Position numbers and translations under genes: made by a program. Positions 44,047-56,498 of a stretch of DNA of 64,000 nt are shown one piece after another (position 1 is the stretch's first letter; the number at the start of each line of letters is the position of its first letter). Below the pieces are notes generated by a model. That model saw only the letters and a list, made by a program, of their open reading frames with translations, was not told the DNA's origin and did not search any database. The stretch spans positions 73,708,884-73,772,883 of the forward strand of contig CM043944.1 of NCBI GenBank assembly GCA_014529385.2, given 5' to 3'. Origin of the DNA: Adiantum capillus-veneris (lineage: Eukaryota; Streptophyta; Polypodiopsida; Polypodiales; Pteridaceae).

Positions 44047-45105
44047 GGACGATAGGATGATGTGTCCTTGTGCGCATTGCAAGCATTAGATCTTTCAAAA
44101 ACAAAAATCTACGACCAGCACATATACAATCACGATCTCTTTTCAATAGAGCAACTACAAGACCTGCGTTATCGATCTCATAGTCCAGAGACAATAGATC
44201 AAAGTTTGCAAGTAGACATTGCTCCAACTTCATCCCAGAGAAGACGATTTTTAAACGAATAGCCATCGACTTAGTCCTCCCAACCAATATCTGATGTGGC
44301 ATTCCAAGAAGTAGAGATGGAGCAGATGCTAGACGTGTTCTTTGACATGGATCCCATCATTGAAAACATAGAAGACGACAACATTCAACGCAATACTGCG
44401 GACCCCAACCTCAGCCATCCCGTCCATATTGACGGCATGATAGCAACGATAAAGAGGGCGAGATGATGTAACTCTTGCACGCATGCCGCTTTACAATGGT
44501 GCAAAAATCTCAGTTCTCCGTACCGCTTTGGCAATGCTTAATTTGCAGTCTGTCTACGAGTGGTCTGACGCCTCAGTCACACAGAGCTTTTCAGGTAAAT
44601 ACATTGTATCCTAAGCAGATAAAGTGCATGTGGTCAATTCAATAATGTGAACAAGGGGCTCACTTGTTCATGTAACAACAGGTTGCTCAACGAGCAAATC
44701 TTGCCAGAAGGGAATCACATGCCCCCTACCCGTCCAGTCGCTAAAAAGCTTCTTATTAATTTGGGCCTAAATTATCACAAAATACATGCATGTCCTAATG
44801 ATTGTATACTTTTTCGCAATGAGTATGCAAATTTGGAAGAGTGTCCCAATTGTGGATCAAATAGGTATAGAGAGGACACACAAGGAAAAATTATCCTTGC
44901 AAAGGTCCTTCGACACTTTCGTATCATTCCAAGAATAAAGAGCATGTTTAGGTGCAAGTCCATAGCCGCTTTGATGACATGGCACTCAAATACTAGATTG
45001 ACAAATGATGTGATGCGGGTACGTGCTGACTCTCGTGCATGGAAGCACATAGAGGAAAGTTGGCCTACATTTAAGAACGAGTTTTACCAAACATGGAGCG
45101 AGTAA
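44047..45105 (+). pseudogene. TNP2-like CACTA transposase, N-terminal part (CACTA-B)
   Basis: The frame begins MDDRMMCPCAHCKH (44047), the Cys-rich transposase-associated domain, then TAG. Frame changes follow (44062-44262; AFQEVEMEQMLDVFF near 44300). MPLYNGAKISVLRTALAMLN then leads to an 87-bp intron (44595-44681, CAG/GTAAAT ... ACAACAG). The second exon (44682-45105) is open: LLNEQILPEGNHMPPTRPVA, KIHACPNDCILFRNEY, CPNCGSNRYRED, PRIKSMFRCKSIAALMTWHS and AWKHIEESWPTF. It stops at WSE, before the catalytic core. The intron position is the same as in CACTA-A. Confidence 0.85.
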
Positions 45106-45464
45106 AAAGCGAGCAAAGCCAAGAAAGAAAATTGCTATGAGTTAATGTGCTTAAGGTTTATGTTAATACTCAAGCTGAATGTATCAAGTTAACAGCCACC
45201 TTAGCTAAAGCAAAGCAACGCCATTATCTTGACCATTTATAGCTTATGATTTGTTAATGCTCAAATTAATATATGTCACTTGCATATTAAGTTCCAATTA
45301 GTAAATTATATCAATTTGAGAATTACATCACATATATACCTTAACTTGCAACTTAGTTTTACAGAAGAAAATTGTGTGCATTAACTATCGGTTAGATAGT
45401 ATGTTGTTGATCCAGAATGGAGCTAGAAGTCTGAATGGGAGATCAAATGTGAATATATATAGAT

Positions 45465-45910
45465 GGTAACCAATGAATTTGTCGGTTGGGCACGATAGTT
45501 ATGTCATTCGTTAGAAGTTGCAAGGTAGTGGGTGTGCCAAGGTGGCACGATGCAATCTTCTTCTACCACTTCTTGAATTGGTACTTAGCATCGCCCAAGG
45601 AAAAGGACCTTCAACTTTCTCAAACCAAGGAGAAACATGAGAGGTTAGGGGTCTAAATTGGAGTTCAAGGGCACATATATGGATGGTGGCCGATGACTTT
45701 GTTAGTTGGGCAAGATAGTTGTCATTCGTGGGTGTGCCTCAGTCTATTAGCAATTATGGTAGTTATTTCATTCCGTGGGTGTCTCTTGTTTTGAGGTACT
45801 GGGTGTGCCAAGGTGGCATAACACATTTTTTTCTACCACTTCTTGATTGGCACTTAGTATTGCTTAAGGCAAAAGACCTTTAATTGTCTCAAACCAAGGA
45901 GAATCATGAG
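45465..45910 (+). repeat. Imperfect tandem duplication (~220-270-bp units)
   Basis: 45465-45640 and 45689-45910 share, in order, gatggtaaccaatga/gatggtggccgatga, ttggttgggc, gtgggtgtgccaaggtggca, tctaccacttcttga and aaaccaaggagaa. The second copy has an extra stretch. No coding function is recognised. Confidence 0.7.
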
Positions 45911-47336
45911 ACTGTTCCAATAGTTGTTGCCTCCACTCACGAGGATGAAGTGGACAATCTTAGTAGTAAACCATTAGCTAATGGTAAATCCTCTTACTAT
46001 GAATATTACATTCACCTAGCTTATTGCTCTCAAGGGGCTGGGCACTCATTGGCTCTTTTATTGGCATCATGATGATAAGCAACAAAGTTCCACACACACA
46101 AAGAGGGGGGCAAATAGAGAAGGATTGGGATAGAGGGAGACTATCAACAATGTTATTTGTGTGCCACAAAGAAAGTGAGAGAAACGACTAAGTTCCATAT
46201 GTACTATTTGTCTACATTAAGGCAAAGTATAGACATATAAACGCTCTATTTGTTATTTCAAACTCTTTTATTAACACACATGGATCATAAATGTACTTAC
46301 ATGTGTGCAGTGCCTCCATTTATGAAGGCCATGCTCTCCGTGTATGAGTGAGGTGGCTAAAATTTATAGGAAAAAGGCTTAGGCCCTTGTCACAAACATC
46401 TGCTCGGATATGTGTCGAGATGAGGTGGAAAAACCTAGTTGACTTAACACTTCATCCACTGCTCTTTGAAACAAACCAAGGAAGACCCCTCACGCGTTCA
46501 TGCTCAGTAGAGAATGTGCGCAAAAGCAACAATGTGAAGATGCAACATTGGGTTTGCTCGCATGGCGTCAACTGTCAGAGTTGGACCTGCTTTCATCTGG
46601 CTTAAGCCCATTAGCTGAAAGAAGCTGTGAGAATTTAAAAAATATATTTGGGTACACCATATGTCACTAGAAGGGCATCAAAATGGGTTTGTTTTATGGC
46701 GCTGTCCATTGCCTGTGTGAGGTAGGGACCTTATCCTCAAATAAAGCAATCCGCGTTAACGCGGGCTATTTTGGGGGAATGTGAAGCATGTCTTTCGAGG
46801 AATATGACAAGTACCAAGTTCCTCAGCCCCTGTACGTAATATGCAATAGGAGGCTAATTTGATGCAACAACACGCCCTTATCTTGCATATCAATAGCCCC
46901 CAAAATAGTCCGCTGTGCCGTGGAATCTTTTGAGGGCATCGAAGTCTGCTTCAAGCATTTAATGGGCTACGAGCTTCATACACAAATGGGCAACGAGAAC
47001 ACGTTGGGTTGCTATGTAAGCCCCCTCTCTCCGTCGATGTTGCCAGAACTATTGTAATGCTACTTGACGCACCCCCATCGCTAGCCAGATCATAGCTCTC
47101 TCTCATTATCTCTCTCTCTCACTCTCTCTTCTCCTAGCATACTCAAATATCTCAATCGACCCTCTATCTCTTTTCTGCACAGTGAGGGCTGCATTCCCAG
47201 CTAAGTATGCTGCATCCAAGGCATTTTGTCTGTCTCATCCTTCTAGTTAGCCATATCATTTACCTTTAGCCCCTCCACATCATTTCCTCTGTGACGTGTG
47301 TGTGCGTGTGTGTGCACGACCTATAGGAGGACAAAG

Positions 47337-47399
<63 letters not shown>

Positions 47400-48310
47400 C
47401 CCCCCCCCCAAAAGGGACATGCGCCGCATGGAAACCCTGCACCCAACCTCGTGGTTATTGATCCTTAGAGGTATGTCTTGACAATTTCAAGCAAATCTGA
47501 ATTAAAGTGAATGTTTAGTAGATGCCGGTTGCGAGCGAAGCCAGAGGCGGAGAGCAGGTGAGGAAGGGGCGCATGTCGGGTTGGGCTTAATGGTTGTGCA
47601 CAGAAGCTACTGTAGAAGTGTTGCTGCGAAAGAACTATCTTATGTATTAACGCAGGTGCCTCCTGAGCGCAAAAATCCCTTGAGTGAGATGATTACCATG
47701 GTGGAATCAAGGAAACTCCATCCAAAATCAATCTCAGCTTGGAGATTTTTTGACTAGCACCCCATGCAAGGGTTGGCCGCCTGAGGAATCGAGGTGTATC
47801 TGCAAGGATTCCCCAATAAAACCAAGAACTAACAAAATTGTATGTAGGCTATCTTTGTACGACTCCATCAAAAATATAAATATTTTGATAGATGCCACTG
47901 GCATCAAACCTGGATCTTTACACCTCTAAAATAATAATAATAATAACATTAGAAGCAGCTCACACGTTTCAAAGGCCTGTCTAAAGGGCTACTAGCCTAC
48001 TAAAGTCACAGAACTACTCCTCAAAATTTTGCTCTAAAATGATGCCTCCGCATAGTTGCAGTCTCAAACCAAGGACTCTCTACCAATTGTAGTGTCATTT
48101 TTGCCTTAATGCCTCTCTTACAGATTCTCAAACCTCTTACTGTTTAACTTTTCCCACCTACTATTGTCAAAACCTGCCGTGGATTAGCAATATTTTTGTT
48201 GCTATTGGTACCATTTATCTCCTCAATGGTCTTTTTAAAGTTGAATCGGTGCATAGTGATTAATCCCTAACACTTACATTGCACACGCATGCATGTTATG
48301 CCATTACATC
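45911..48310. other. Non-coding interval left of GYPSY-C
   Basis: No gene is supported. A perfect 14-bp palindrome ccgcgttaacgcgg lies at 46751-46764 and continues into 'gcgggctattttggggg', which is mirrored at 46893-46913 (agcccccaaaatagtccgc). This may be a ~165-bp foldback element. Confidence 0.45.
47341..47409 (+). repeat. (CT)n microsatellite followed by poly-C
   Basis: About 28 CT units followed by 13 C. Confidence 0.95.
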
Positions 48311-49410
48311 TGTGAGGTCCTAGCCCCTTGTCGAGAGGAGCGGACTACCTTTGATAGGTCTCCAATCCTGAGAAGGAAAAACCAACGGACATTGCCTTAG
48401 CTACTACGTAGCCACGTGCATGAACTGTTAGTGAAGGATTGGTCCTATCTTGCTATGGCGGAGCGTGACCACCATAACCCTATTTAAAAACTATCTATAA
48501 TCAATTATACCTAAAAGTATAAATCTTAGAGTGACCAACCTGTGCGCTTTTTTTCCCATGTTTCAGAAGCACATCCGCTAAGGTTTGTCTCTTTTAAGAT
48601 TTATGACTTAAAACATAAATTTCTAGCGTTGGAAAGTTACCCGACTCATCGGGTCCACCCGTCCATAGAATGATACCATCGGGGTATCATTCTCCCACTT
48701 TCCACACCACACTTACCCTTCTTTTGTTATCTAATTACTACCATACTAATTAAACATACATGTTCCTTTACTTTATTTATGATACTGGTTCGTTAAAACA
48801 ACCATTCAAACAGTATTACAAACAATAGTCAAACAAGAAGTCGTCCAATTGTAAACCAACAACCCTTGGATTAGGTTCACTCAAGAATCTCTACTGGCGC
48901 TATTATGTCCAATCGGTATATACATTATTTATAAAAACGCTTAACCTCATGAGCGTCTCATACCGCTCGACAAGTACTCGTTGTGCTAATCTGGACGTAC
49001 TCCCGCCACAGCAACAACGGTGCCAATCTGGGCATCATCCTCACGCCACGGCAAAACAAAACTCCAGTATCTATATGGGCTAATCTGGGTATACTCCCAC
49101 CACAGCATCAATGGTGCCATCCTGGGCGTCATCTCACGCCTCGGAAACTGCCACATAATACCAGCGCTAATAAGTAGAGAGACTTGAGAGAAACCATACC
49201 GACGGTTTTGGACAAACATTCTTTCCTATAGCAACCAGTTTAACCAGACATTCTTTCCTACTTGTCAAACCTATGCCGAGTTTCTTGGGGTTAAGTCCCG
49301 TGGTTTCGGTCCGTGTTTTCTTTTCATAAGGTAAATAATATATTCCTATGGTCTCGCATATGCAATGATGCATAACTTGAAACTGCAATACTAACATGTA
49401 CCATAGCTCC

Positions 49411-49533
49411 GATTGGTCCGATTGGTGGAGACATAGCATGTCCCGTAGGAGTTCCACCGTTACTTGTACCAGCTTCATGATCATTAGCGCCTTGGGTTCG
49501 AGCACGCTTTGGAGCCATTTTTTTGTACCACAC
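49411..49533 (-). pseudogene. LTR-encoded exon-like ORF, 3' LTR copy
   Basis: This is the copy of the ORF at 63544-63666. It starts with the same MAPKRARTQGANDHEAGTSN. The splice donor region reads ACAT/GTTAGT instead of ACAG/GTTAGT. Being in the 3' LTR it has no downstream gag and would not be used. Confidence 0.6.
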
Positions 49534-49969
49534 TTATGTTATACACTTAGAACTTTAAATTGCTCAATTTTCCTAGTAATCTTTTTGTTTCCAAAGAGAG
49601 TCTGTAATTTGAAGCCTCGCCAACTCGGATTCACACTTAATGTTGTTGTTCTATATCTAATTTCTATACATCAAATATTTGTTAATTTTAATTAATAAAA
49701 AATTAAGTGTGTAAACTACAAGTGAAAGTTTAGGACTGCATTACTTTTATGCATGACATTTCTAATCCAATTCTAACTTCCATTTCTATACTTCAACTAA
49801 ATCAATTTTTAGTATTATTCAAAATTCTACTTAATCTAATTGACAATAAAATTGGTGAATGAGAATTTCATCATGTATAATAAGAATATGATGAGTTTTC
49901 TTATGTATTAACTTTCAATTAACTATGCATAAGTTAATAGTGAAGATGTACTAACTAGAGAGAGTAGGT

Positions 49970-50580
49970 ATACTTAGAGAGATTAGAGTAAGAGAAAACA
50001 TACACACACATCTTTTCTAAAGTTAATTGAATCTTACTAATCTATTAGAGAGATTAGAGTAAGAGACATCACACACATACACACATAGCTAATTGAATCT
50101 TACTAATCTATTAAAGAGATTAGGGTAAAAGATAGCACACACACACACACACACACACACACATCCTTCTTAAAGCTAATTGAATCTTACTAATCTATTA
50201 GAGAGATTAGAGTAAGAGATAGCACACACACACACACATAGATAATTGAATCTTACTAATCTATTAGAGAGATTAGAGTAAAAGATAGCACACACACACA
50301 CATATCTTTCTTAAAGCTAATTGAATCTTACTAATCTATTAGAGAGATTAGAGTAAGAGATAGCACACATACACACATATCCTTCTTAAAACTAATTGAA
50401 TCTTACTAATCTATTAGAGAGATTAGAGTAAGAGATAGCACACACACACACATAGCTAATTGAATCTTACTAATCTATTAGAGAGATTAGAGTAAGAGAT
50501 AGCACACATACACACATAGCTAATTGAATCTTACTAATCTATTAGAGAGATTAGAGTAGGAGATAGCACAGATACATCAT
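49970..50580 (+). repeat. Minisatellite in the GYPSY-C 3' LTR (~63-85-bp unit, nine units)
   Basis: The unit 'ttgaatcttactaatctatt' + 'agagagattagagtaagaga' + CA-rich tract is repeated with starts near 50025, 50093, 50178, 50247, 50323, 50396, 50459 and 50525, plus a partial one before. Units differ mainly in CA-run length. Each contains ctaatct...agattag dyad symmetry. The corresponding part of the other LTR is outside the window. Confidence 0.9.
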
Positions 50581-51395
50581 TCCTAAAGTTAATTGAATGC
50601 TCAATTAATACGCACCTTATTAGTCCACTAGAGTTTTTGCTCTTTTAGTGGTTTGTGGACGCCTTCTCTCTAAGAGAAGTGGCAGCACTTCGTGAGCGCT
50701 ATAGAGGCAATCTCTATGTCTAAAGTGTGAGCATGGATGCTCTATTTATAGCAGAAAAGAAAACGTCCAACTTTTTTTTCCAAAAAGAAAATAAATTTTT
50801 AAAAAATCATATATATAAAAAAAATATATTATTTCTCCTCAAAAATCATACCCGCGTTTTTGGTACCCTTGTGGTACCTATCAGCTTGACCACTTTGTCA
50901 TTATCATCAAAAGATAAGGCCATACAACCCCCCTCCTTAAGATTAGTCAAGACTAGCCTCTCCTTTTCATGTGATAGTGTGTCCCACTTTGTCCCCTCCT
51001 ATGTGAGTCCAGGTGAGTCCATGTGCCTTCATTTGTCATCCCTGTGTATTCTTTTGTCTTTATAATTATTTTATTTATTTCTTTAATGATAATTTACTTT
51101 ACATTTTTAAGTTAAACTTTATAGTCTTATATTAACTTTACAGTAGTAAAAGAAAATTCTTCAATCAGTGAATAAGTCTTGGAATAAGTTAATTAGTGAT
51201 TCATATAGCTAAACATGTCAGAATTTTGTAGCGTAAATTTTAAATTCTAGGTTTTCTCAACCTAGGATTCATAATTTGAACTCGAATATCTTAATAATGA
51301 TTGATGGTTAAAAAAATTCAAATGCGTAATAGAACTTGTGTGAAATTTGAAAGTAGAGACCTTACAATCTCCCCAACTTAGAATTGGAGATGCCT

Positions 51396-52388
51396 TCATC
51401 TCAAGAACAGTGAAGGGTAATCCTTAAGAAGGGATGTCTCATCTTCCCAAGTAGCTTCTTCTATAGGAAAATCCTTCCATAAGATAAGATGTTCTTTGAT
51501 GGATCTATTCCTAAGCTTTCTCTCCCGAGTTTCTAGGATAGTATCAGGTTGGAGTTGTAGAACATCTTGAGCAGGTAAAATGATTTGCTCATCATCAAGG
51601 ACATGGTCAGGGTTATATACATAAGGTTTTAACAGACTTACATGAAATACATCATGCACTTTGAGATGAGAAGGGAGTTTTAGTGTATAAGCGTGATCAC
51701 TTACAACCTTGATTATTTCGTAAGGTCCACAATATCGGTAGCTAAGTTTCTTATACCTTCCAAGAGACAGATTGCTCTTTTTGGGTTTTACTCGTAAGAA
51801 AACTTTGTCACCTTCTTTGAAAATTCGATCAGATCTTTTTAAGTCGGCGTACTTCTTTTGTCGATCTTGAGCCGCTTGAATATCCCTTCGAATAGCTTTG
51901 GTTTGAGCTTCCATTTCTTCAAGCATTTTCTTTGAGGCTTCTACCCTTATAGTGGGGTTAGAAAAGTTAAGAGGTGATAAACATTCTTGACCATAAAGAG
52001 CATTAAAAGGTGTCATTCCAATACTTCTATGAGTAGAGGAATTGTATGCATACTCTACCAAGGGTAGGTATTGAATCCGCTTGCGAGGTTCTCTATTGCA
52101 GTAGGCTTTGAGGATGTCTTCAATTACTTGATTAACTCTTTCAGTTTGGCCATCAGTTTGAGGATGATAAGCAGTACTAAAACATAGCTGGGTTCCAATA
52201 GCTTGAAACAATGATACCCAAAACTTAGAAGTAAACTTGGCATCACGATCGCTGACAATCCTCTTGGGTAAACCATGAATTCTGAAAACCTCCTTCACAA
52301 ACAGACGAGCAATATCTGAAGCTGTAAAGGTTGTCTTGACTGGGATTAAGTGAGCCACTTTAGTAAGAAAGTCGACTATGACCATGAT
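51396..52388 (-). pseudogene. GYPSY-C integrase catalytic/C-terminal part, separated by GYPSY-D
   Basis: After the GYPSY-D insertion the integrase resumes: MVIVDFLTKVAHLIP (first Asp), LPKRIVSDRDAKFTSKFWVS (second Asp), YHPQTDGQTERVNQVIEDIL (Glu). It then runs through KYADLKRSDRIFKEGDKVFL and LSYRYCGPYEIIKVV (GPY/F) to a chromodomain-like end, LILWKDFPIEEATWEDETSL. About 330 codons are open. All three catalytic acids are present; the damage is the insertion itself. Chromodomains steer integration to marked chromatin. Confidence 0.9.
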
Positions 52389-52530
52389 TGTAAACCCCAA
52401 GGGACTGCCATGCCTGGTCCATCCGCCCAACCTCCCTTTAATAGGCTCCTAGCCCCTTTCGGACCCCTTCCCACTGGCAGCCGGCCCTTGGCCGAGTCCG
52501 TGACCCCTTGGTTTGGCCCTTGGCCTGACA
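52389..52530 (-). repeat. GYPSY-D 3' LTR (142 bp)
   Basis: It runs from TGTAAACCCC to GGCCTGACA, preceded by target duplication ATGAT (52384-52388). The minus strand next to it, AAGGGGGGAGTAA, is the polypurine tract (52531-52543). Confidence 0.95.
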
Positions 52531-54348
52531 TTACTCCCCCCTTGGAGAAGCGTTTTCGTCCTCGAAAACAAAAGTGGGGAATTTCTTCTTAAGAACACTA
52601 ATGTTTTCCCAAGTGGCACCCTCTTCAGGGCGATCTTTCCACTTGACTAAAGATTGACTACGTACATGATGACGAGTACGGAGTTCATGAAAATCTAAAA
52701 TGCGTTCAGGTTCATGCGGTCGAGTGGGAGGTTCAGTGAAATCAACCAATATCTGCTGGCCGATAACATTGTCGTCCCCATGCAAGCGTTTACGTAAACG
52801 ACTTACATGAAATACCGAATGGACACGCGAGTGCACAGGTAACTCAAATTTGTAGGCCCTATCACCAACTCGCTTGAGTATCTTGAATGGCCCACAATAA
52901 CGTGGAGATAATTTGGGTGTGGGTCCAGTCTTCAGACTTTCTGAATGCTCTGGCACACGCAAAAATACCTCTTCACCTTTGGTGAAGGTAACTTGCCGAC
53001 GTTTCTCATCAGCATACTTCTTGTACCGATCCTGTGCTTGTCGAACATTTTGACGAGCAAGTCTCAGCATTTCCATATGATCTTGGAGAAGCTCCTTGAC
53101 CTGTTGGAGCTTCTCAGTGGCCAACCCCACCATCACTGGTGATCTAGGTTGAAAACCATACATAAGCATGAATGGACTAAAACCAGTTGTAACATGCTTA
53201 GCACTATTATATGCAAACTCAAGAATAGGAAGATAATCTTCCCAATCTGATTGCTTCTTGCTAACGTATGCTCGTAGCATATCCTCTAGCACTTGGTTGA
53301 CTAGTTCCGTCTGACCATCTGTTTCAGGGTGATCAGCCGTACTTAAATTAAGTTGTGTACCCAATCGTTTAAAAACAACCCTCCAAAAATGACTATTAAA
53401 CTTGGGATCACGATCAATCACAATGTTACTTGGCAATCCATACAACCGGCAAAGATTGTCCACAAATAACTTAGCTAATTCTGGAGTCTTAATGGTTGAC
53501 TTGGTTGGAATAAACCGACAAAGTTTAGTCAACCGGTCTACGACCACCCATACCGAGTCATGTCCTCTACTAGTGGTTGGTAAACCCACAATAAAATCCA
53601 TGGAGATACTTTCCCATTTACCATTGGGAATCTCTAAAGGATGTAAGAGTCCTCCTGCTTTCAGGCGCTCTGCTTTATTAACTTGACATTTTTGGCAATG
53701 CAAGACATAGTCTTGAACATACCCATGCAAACCTGGCCAGTAAAACTGTCGTCTTATGAGTGCATAAGTTTTCTTAATTCCCGGGTGCCCTGCACTTGGA
53801 CTATCGTGACATTCATAAAGAATTTGGCGCCGAACGTCCGCGTTCGTCGGTACACACACTCTCCCCTTGTGGAGTAGGTACCCATCATCTATGGAAAAAT
53901 TCTTCCATCGCTGCAGTTCATCACTCGAAAGAGGAGAACTGGGTGTGGAGGAAACAGAACCACTACCAACATTGGAGTGAGAAGGATCCCTCTTTCTAAC
54001 ATAGCTCCACACCTTGGAGTATGCAGTATCATGCTCGCACTTACCTTTGAGAGATTCCAAAAACTCACTCCGCAATTCCGTGAAAAGGAGAGAGTTGATC
54101 TCTGGCATTCGGCTGAGAGCATCAACCACTACATTGTACCGCCCTTTACGATATTGTAGCTTGGCGTCATACTCCTGAAGAATCTCAGCCCACCTGGCCT
54201 TGCGACCCTTCAAATCACTTTGTTGTGTAAACCACTTGATACTTTCATGGTCAAACACAATCTCGAACTATGCACCATACAAATAACGTCGCCATGTCTT
54301 TAAAGCAGACACTATTCCATAGAGCTCTCATTCGTAAGTAGAGTAATT
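52531..54348 (-). pseudogene. GYPSY-D RNase H end, integrase and chromodomain
   Basis: The long ORF 52531-54258 (575 codons) starts in RNase H (FDHESIKWFTQ, VVVDALSRMPEI); just upstream, the same frame has TAG and TGA stops. Integrase: HDSPSAGHPGIKKTYALIRR with HHCC ending CQKCQVNK; SMDFIVGLPTT (Asp), NIVIDRDPKFNSHFW (Asp), DGQTELVNQVLEDML (Glu); KYADEKRRQVTFTKGEEVFL; LSPRYCGPFKILKRV (GPY/F). The C-terminal chromodomain has ILDFHELRTRHHVRSQSLVK and WKDRPEEGATWENISVLKK. The integrase part itself looks uninterrupted. Confidence 0.9.
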
Positions 54349-54351
54349 CTG

Positions 54352-56490
54352 CTATGCTGAATCTAGCTTCTTGCTTTCAAATGCAATTGGCCTTCCCTCC
54401 TGCAGAAGGACTGCTCCAATCGCACGATTACTAGCATCCGTTTCCAAAACGAATGGCTTTAAGGGATCCACAATAGCCAAAACAGGAGCTGTGGCTAATG
54501 TGTCCTTAAGTTTGTCAAAACTTTGCTGTTGTTCTAATCCCCACTGAAAGGACTTGTCCTTGGCTTTCAGTTGATCTGTCATGGGAACAACAATATGGGC
54601 ATAGTTTTTAACGAATTGACGATAAAAACCTGCAAAGCCTAAAAAAATCTGGAGCTCTTCCAAATTTTTGGGAGAGGGCCACCTCCGAATGGCATTCACC
54701 TTGGATTGATCCATGTGTAACCCTGCAGCCAAAATAACATGCCCCAAGTAGTGAATTTCCTCCTTGAGGAAATCACATTTGGATTCCTTGGCATATAGCT
54801 GATTTTGGCGTAACAAATGAAAACTTGTTTCAAATGTACTAAGTGCTCTTCCTCAGATGCACTATATACAAGAATGTCATCGAGGAAAACGATAACAAAA
54901 TTTTCCAAGTATGGTCTCAAGACACTATCCATGAGTGTCATGAACGTATCTGGAGCATTGGTTAAACCAAAGGGCATTACCAAAAACTCATAATGTCCAA
55001 ACCTTGTTCGGAACGCTGTTTTGGGTATATCCGCAAGCCTGATGCGTACTTGATGAAACCCAAATCGTAAATCAATCTTTGAAAATATACGAGCGTGGGT
55101 GATTTTATCAAACAGCTCATCCACTCGTGGCAATGGGTACTTGTTCTTAACAGTAACCGCATTTAATCCACGATAATCTACGCACATGCGCATACTACCG
55201 TCCTTTTTCTTCACCAAGAGAATGGGAGAGGCCCATGGTGAAGAACTGGGTTGAATAAACCCTCTACTAAGATAGTCAGCAAGCTGACGTTCCACCTCAG
55301 CAGCCTCAGAATGACTCATTCTGTAAGGCGGTTTACTCACTGGCTTACTGCCTGCAACCACGTCTATGCCATGTTGCACAGAACGTGTCGGCGGTAGCCC
55401 TAGTGGTAAATCATCTGGAAAAACATCCCTGAATTCCCTTAAAAGTTCCTTTAATTCATTAGCAACCTTTGCTTGTTTTGAATTAGTAGACATAGCTGGA
55501 AGAGGAGAGAGAGAAGAATGCTGCGTTGAGGAAGTTTTAGTCAAAACATTATCAACATTAAAAACATCATCCACATTGGAAATAAAATGGCACAGTGAGT
55601 AACACAAAAAGAGTTCTTCTATTGCATCATCAGAAGCGAGCTTCATAAGCTCCGCTGTACAAATAAGTGGTGAGGAAGGTACATCCTTCTCCCCCAATAG
55701 CAGTACGTGCACACCATTGGATTCGAACATTAGACTATTATGCTCATAGCTACGTCTAAGTGATGATCCTAAACTATGAAACCACTCACGACTAAGAACC
55801 ACATCCGCCCTCTCCATATTCATGACTTGGAAATCCAAAGAGGTACGATATCCTTGAATTTCCAGAGGTACATCTTTAACTTGAGTTTCCCATATCTCAG
55901 CATCATGGCCGTTAATCATTGCTACCTTGTAGCGATGGGAACTCGGGGTTTGGGGCAATTTGAGTCGTTTCACCAATTTATAATTGATGAAATTGTGCGA
56001 TGCACCATCGTCTACCAAGATCCGCACCGGATGCCCTTGGATAGAGCCATGCATACGCACCAACTCATGTGGTCCAAAAGTCTGCTGCCACATGGAGGCC
56101 GTGATACAACACTCATGCACCGCCTCGTTGTGTGTTACTTTCACATTAGCAAACTGGGAAGAGGACTCAAGAGGTAAAAGCTGCACCATGTGTACTGCTT
56201 TTTCCTTCCCCTTGTCTTGAGCAGCAGATTTCCCCTTGGGACAATCCTTTTTGCTATGTCCAGTTCCCAAACATTTAAAGCACAACTTTTCTTTTTTGGC
56301 TTTCTCAAACTCTTCCGTTGATCGAGACCCCTTGGGATTTTTGGAGGTCTCTGATGCAGTAGAGACATTTTTTCTTTTATGATGCACATGCTATGGACGT
56401 GTTAAAACAGGTGTAGTGCCATGCACATGCGAACTATGCAATGCCCGATCATCAGGATCAGCATGGATGTGAGCTTGCACTATTGCGTCC
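54352..56490 (-). pseudogene. GYPSY-D zinc knuckle, protease, RT and RNase H start
   Basis: ORF 54696-56387 carries the CCHC knuckle [14 protein letters not shown], protease with D-D-G-A ([14 protein letters not shown]; the usual second residue is Ser/Thr), then [73 protein letters not shown] and the catalytic [13 protein letters not shown] frameshift near 54.83 kb moves the reading to 54352-54816 ([50 protein letters not shown]), which ends at TAG. Upstream, a TAG lies just before the knuckle segment. Confidence 0.9.
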
Positions 56491-56498
56491 TCAAGTGT

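Larger units (their letters stand above)
41042..45108 (+). mobile_element. CACTA-B: En/Spm-type DNA transposon, 3' end not found
   Basis: The element opens with CACTACAAGAGG at 41042, identical to the reverse complement of the CACTA-A 3' end. It continues with subterminal repeats, a large simple-sequence array, the conserved CACTA block (twice) and a TNP2-like gene truncated after its N-terminal part. I found no CCTCTTGTAGTG downstream of the gene, so the right boundary is only the end of coding similarity. Confidence 0.75.
48311..51366 (-). repeat. GYPSY-C 3' LTR (3,056 bp, element sense minus)
   Basis: In plus coordinates it runs from TGTGAGGTCC to GAGACCTTACA, giving short inverted ends. 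Its first 1,542 bp align collinearly with 62459-64000 at a constant offset of 14,148. A purine-rich AGTTGGGGAGAT (minus strand, 51367-51378) lies next to its right end as polypurine tract. It contains a ~75-bp duplicated block (49.0-49.15 kb), the minisatellite at 49.97-50.58 kb and the LTR-encoded exon-like ORF. Confidence 0.9.

Noticed and set aside
48085-48094. 'attgtagtg' as the CACTA-B 3' terminus
   Set aside because: Only nine bases agree loosely, there are no subterminal repeats, and the following bases do not match the presumed target site.
48983-49219. ORFs at 48983-49219 and 63131-63367 as genes
   Set aside because: They lie in a duplicated ~75-bp block of the GYPSY-C LTR, run in several frames and lack codon structure.
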